A stretch of 43,815 nucleotides of DNA from Moellerella wisconsensis ATCC 35017. Lineage in GTDB: Bacteria; Pseudomonadota; Gammaproteobacteria; Enterobacterales; Enterobacteriaceae. The stretch is from positions 1 to 43,815 of the forward strand of contig NZ_LGAA01000017.1 in assembly GCF_001294465.1 (NCBI RefSeq). The letters run 5' to 3'. Below are positions 41,357 to 43,815 of this stretch, piece by piece. The position numbers and the translations under genes are program-made. The notes beneath the pieces are model-generated. The model had not been told where the DNA came from. It made no database searches and saw only the letters and a list, made by a program, of their open reading frames with translations. The first letter of the stretch is position 1. Each line of letters begins with the position of its first letter.

Positions 41357-41899
41357 ATGCGCAAAAGTTTAATTGCAATGGCGGCGGCTGCGATGGTGTG
41401 TACCGGGAGCGCACAGGCAATCTCTTTAGGGGCTCAGGTGGGCGAACACTATACCGAGATGTATGCCGGAATTGGTACTCAAGGTTCAGGTCTGGCATTC
41501 AATGGTGCGTGGACGCGTAGTGATCACAACGGACAAATGGGTAGTTTAGGCGCGACATTTGGGTTACCGTTTGGACCAGTCTCAGCTTATGTTGGGGGTA
41601 AAGCGTTATATTTATCACCTAAAGATAATAAAGATGGTATGGCGTTAGCCGCAGGTGCCGGGCTAAATTGGACCGTTATGCCGTCATTAAATATTTATGG
41701 TGAAGCTTACGGTGCACCTGCGGGATTAACCTCAGGTAGCGATTCTTACACCGAGACCAAAGTGGGTGCGCGTTACACTATATTCTCACCACTGTCGGTG
41801 GATGCAGGCTACCGTATGATTGATGTTAAAGGGGCTGATCATCGTCCGAGTAATAAAATCGCCGATGGATTTTATCTTGGTGCAGGGTTGAGTTTCTAA
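41357..41899 (+). CDS. yfaZ: YfaZ-family outer-membrane protein
   Basis: This is a small beta-barrel protein of unproven function. The signal peptide is clear: RKSLIAMAAAAMVCTGSAQA with cleavage after AQA. The mature part alternates polar and nonpolar residues and ends in a C-terminal phenylalanine (GAGLSF), as barrels recognised by the BAM complex do. It aligns with E. coli YfaZ, which also has 180 residues. I chose the ATG at 41357, with AAGGA before it, rather than the upstream TTG. Confidence 0.9.
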   Translation: MRKSLIAMAAAAMVCTGSAQAISLGAQVGEHYTEMYAGIGTQGSGLAFNGAWTRSDHNGQMGSLGATFGLPFGPVSAYVGGKALYLSPKDNKDGMALAAGAGLNWTVMPSLNIYGEAYGAPAGLTSGSDSYTETKVGARYTIFSPLSVDAGYRMIDVKGADHRPSNKIADGFYLGAGLSF

Positions 41900-41973
41900 T
41901 CGTTTAAAAAACGTTAGGTTTGAAATATTGAGCCCATAATTAGTTGAGTTTATAGTTAATATAGCTAATAGAC

Positions 41974-42010
41974 AAAAAGCCATGTCAGAATAATTCTGTC
42001 ATGGCTTTTT
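41974..42010. terminator. Bidirectional terminator between yfaZ and tyrP
   Basis: An 11-bp stem (41974-41984 with 42000-42010) has one mismatch and then a 5-bp inner stem around a 3-nt loop. A-tract and T-tract flank it, so it works for both convergent genes. Confidence 0.88.
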
Positions 42011-42057
42011 TAATGTTTTATTATATTATGACTGAGGCTAGTATAGATTTTGTTCTA

Positions 42058-43266
42058 TTATCCAACACTTGGTAGCAAACCACCGACGATGGCAAATTGA
42101 ATTAATATCACGCTGATACCGCACAGTAGCACAATGATCAGTACAGGTTTTCCGCCCATAACACGGTAATCCCCCGCTTTTTCTAACTTTCTGACCCTCA
42201 TCACTAATAATGATGGAATAATTAACGCTAACAGCGAGAGTGCTACTGCCGCATAGGTCAAAGCTTGAACAAAACTACTGAAGAACAGGGCACATAATAC
42301 CGGCGGCACAAAGGTCAATAAGCCGGTTTGTAAGCGACCAGATAACTCATTACTGCGTTTAAATAAGTCGGCAACATAATCGAATAACCCCAATGCGACG
42401 CCTAAGAATGAGGTGGCGAGTGCTAAATCCATAAATAAGCTCACCGCCACATTGACTCGTGGGGTAGAGACTACGTCACGAATTGCAGTTAATAAGCCAT
42501 CTAATCCAGCTTGTTGTGCTAAAATTCCCATGAAAGTATCAGACGGGATAGCGCCTAATGTGGCGATTTGCCAAAAGATATAAGCGACTAACGGGATGGC
42601 GCTGCCGCAAATAAAAATCATGCGTAATTTACGTACGTCACCTTTCATATAGCTAACCAAGCTCGGTACGCTGCCATGGAAGCCAAACGAAGTGAAAATT
42701 ACTGGGATAGCAGAGAGAACCAGACCTTTTTCTAGCGGCATATTGATTAAGTTTACGCTTTCAACATGCGGCATCATCACACCGAGCATGATAATCAAGA
42801 AAATAGTTTTTGCCGAGAACAGCAAGCGATTTATAAAGTCGACGGAATGAGTACCAATACCAACAACGATACCGCCAATTAGAGTAAATAGAATAATCGA
42901 GGTTTCGACCGAGATAGATAATCCCCACCAAGAAGATAAGCTACTAGATATTAAGACTCCAGCACCACCAATATAGGCGGTTGTTAAGGCGTACATCAAT
43001 AGCAACATACTGAATCCCGTCACTAATTGGCCAGGACGACCCAGATACTTCTTGGCGATAGTGCCTAATCCCATATCCGCAGGATTGTGTTGATAGACCT
43101 CGACTAATAGTAAAGAGGTATAACTCATCAATAGCCATAACGTGACAAGCATGACTGTCATAACAGGAAAACCAACACCGGCGGCCGCCAGAGGCATTGC
43201 CAGCATCCCTGCACCAATCGTTGTTCCAGCGACGATTAAAACGCTACCTAGCGTACGATTCTTCAC
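42058..43266 (-). CDS. tyrP: Tyrosine-specific transport protein TyrP
   Basis: TyrP is an inner-membrane, proton-driven tyrosine importer of the HAAAP family with 11 predicted helices. The 402-residue chain follows E. coli TyrP closely, from [29 protein letters not shown] and [18 protein letters not shown] to the C-terminal GGLLPSVG. The start is GTG, with GAGGAA 6 nt before it. Upstream is a pair of TyrR boxes over the promoter, as in E. coli. Confidence 0.95.
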   Translation of the reverse strand: MKNRTLGSVLIVAGTTIGAGMLAMPLAAAGVGFPVMTVMLVTLWLLMSYTSLLLVEVYQHNPADMGLGTIAKKYLGRPGQLVTGFSMLLLMYALTTAYIGGAGVLISSSLSSWWGLSISVETSIILFTLIGGIVVGIGTHSVDFINRLLFSAKTIFLIIMLGVMMPHVESVNLINMPLEKGLVLSAIPVIFTSFGFHGSVPSLVSYMKGDVRKLRMIFICGSAIPLVAYIFWQIATLGAIPSDTFMGILAQQAGLDGLLTAIRDVVSTPRVNVAVSLFMDLALATSFLGVALGLFDYVADLFKRSNELSGRLQTGLLTFVPPVLCALFFSSFVQALTYAAVALSLLALIIPSLLVMRVRKLEKAGDYRVMGGKPVLIIVLLCGISVILIQFAIVGGLLPSVG

Positions 43267-43306
43267 AACTTCCTCGGATTAAAAATGAATATTTAATGTG
43301 TTACGC

Positions 43307-43335
43307 AGATTATTCGATCTGTTTAAGTGTGTCAA
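43307..43335 (-). promoter_or_regulatory. tyrP promoter
   Basis: On the minus strand a perfect TTGACA (43335-43330) is followed, after 17 bases, by TAATCT (43312-43307) as a weak -10. The -35 box lies inside the weaker TyrR box, which explains repression by occlusion. Confidence 0.65.
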
Positions 43336-43347
43336 ATATCAATTACA
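43330..43347. promoter_or_regulatory. Weak TyrR box at tyrP
   Basis: TGTCAA-N6-ATTACA matches the TyrR consensus TGTAAA-N6-TTTACA with two mismatches. It overlaps the -35 of tyrP. In E. coli a weak box in this place is filled only by the tyrosine-bound TyrR hexamer and represses. Confidence 0.6.
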
Positions 43348-43352
43348 TTAGC

Positions 43353-43370
43353 TGTAATTATTATTTTACA
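43353..43370. promoter_or_regulatory. Strong TyrR box at tyrP
   Basis: TGTAAT-N6-TTTACA has one mismatch to the TyrR consensus. It lies upstream of the weak box, with centres 23 bp apart, repeating the strong/weak arrangement of E. coli tyrP. Confidence 0.75.
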
Positions 43371-43606
43371 CTTACATAATGAATATCATCATTTAGTGTT
43401 AAATTTAACCGATAATTAAGGTTTATTTGTTAGAATTACTGTTGAAATAAAACTAAACAGACAATGTAAAGTTGAATAAAATTAGATGGGATGTTTATAA
43501 CTATTTGAAAAAGAACATAACATAGCAGTATGACAAATAAATAATAAAAAATATGTGATAGGAAAGAGAGAAGCCAATATTAATTTAATTTAAATTAGTT
43601 TAATAA

Positions 43607-43647
43607 TTAATCTAGGTCAACAATTGCAATTTTAGCCTCCGCATAAT
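43607..43647 (+). promoter_or_regulatory. Candidate FNR-dependent dcuB promoter
   Basis: TTAATCTAGGTCAA (43607-43620) matches the FNR consensus TTGAT-N4-ATCAA at 8 of 10 positions. A -10-like CATAAT (43642-43647) would start transcription near 43654-43655, which puts the FNR site at about -41, the class II activator position. E. coli dcuB is FNR-activated. Confidence 0.55.
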
Positions 43648-43677
43648 GTAAATAAACATTATAAAAAGGATGGCAAT

Positions 43678-43815
43678 ATGGATTTTTTAATACAACTGGT
43701 GATCATACTGGTCTGTCTGTTTTACGGGGCAAAAAAAGGCGGTATGGCGTTAGGATTACTTGGTGGTGTCGGGCTGGTTATTCTGGTCTTTGTGTTTGGT
43801 ATCCCGCCCGGGAAA
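43678..43815 (+). CDS. dcuB: Anaerobic C4-dicarboxylate transporter DcuB, N-terminal part
   Basis: Only the first 46 codons are in the window. They read [20 protein letters not shown] and continue [21 protein letters not shown], very close to the start of E. coli DcuB and less like DcuA. DcuB exchanges fumarate for succinate during fumarate respiration. AGGA stands 8 nt before the ATG. The gene runs off the right edge. Confidence 0.87.
   Translation, partial: MDFLIQLVIILVCLFYGAKKGGMALGLLGGVGLVILVFVFGIPPGK

Larger units (their letters stand above)
43267..43677. other. Divergent regulatory region between tyrP and dcuB
   Basis: These 411 bases hold a tyrP promoter with two TyrR boxes on the left and a candidate FNR-dependent dcuB promoter on the right. 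The middle, about 43380-43600, is AT-rich with no feature I can name. Confidence 0.7.

Overview
This is a chromosomal segment from a member of the Enterobacterales. The evidence is the fused nuoCD gene, the lrhA-nuoA-N order, alaA/yfbR beside lrhA, a menF-D-H-B-C-E cluster, yfaZ, and tyrP and dcuB of the enteric type. The LrhA/RovM/HexA-type regulator, the Proteus/Yersinia-type KatA and the Yersinia/Xenorhabdus-type toxin genes point towards Yersiniaceae, Morganellaceae or Budviciaceae relatives rather than Escherichia. I cannot name a species from the sequence alone.

Layout. (1) 1-9456 holds the 3' part of a giant MARTX toxin gene (rtxA), cut by the left edge. In order it has glycine-rich B repeats, a long helical Q/N-rich stretch, an AT-rich effector segment, the autoprocessing cysteine protease (CPD) and the C-terminal RTX repeats. 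The effector segment contains a papain-like Cys-His-Asp domain followed directly by a compact protein kinase of the OspG/NleH type. (2) 9540-11538 carries yfbR and alaA on the minus strand. (3) 12328-13251 is the LysR regulator lrhA, between two long AT-rich intergenic regions. (4) 14183-29187 is the complete nuoA-N operon for respiratory complex I, with tight or overlapping genes and a strong terminator. (5) 29478-31746, minus strand, is a two-gene, very AT-rich operon that matches the XaxA/XaxB (YaxA/YaxB) binary alpha-pore-forming cytotoxin. (6) 31960-39558 is the menaquinone pathway, menF then menDHBCE. (7) 39632-43815 holds katA (catalase), yfaZ (outer-membrane protein), tyrP (tyrosine permease, with a TyrR operator pair) and the first 46 codons of dcuB, behind a candidate FNR-dependent promoter.

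How it works together. The core is respiratory: NADH:ubiquinone oxidoreductase, menaquinone synthesis for anaerobic respiration, and a C4-dicarboxylate transporter used with fumarate respiration. Set into this conserved backbone are two accessory toxin loci, the MARTX toxin next to yfbR and the XaxAB-type toxin between nuoN and menF. Both are more AT-rich than the respiratory genes. The most unusual element is the MARTX effector payload: a kinase that closely resembles a type III secretion effector, embedded in a type I-secreted toxin next to a cysteine-protease-like domain.
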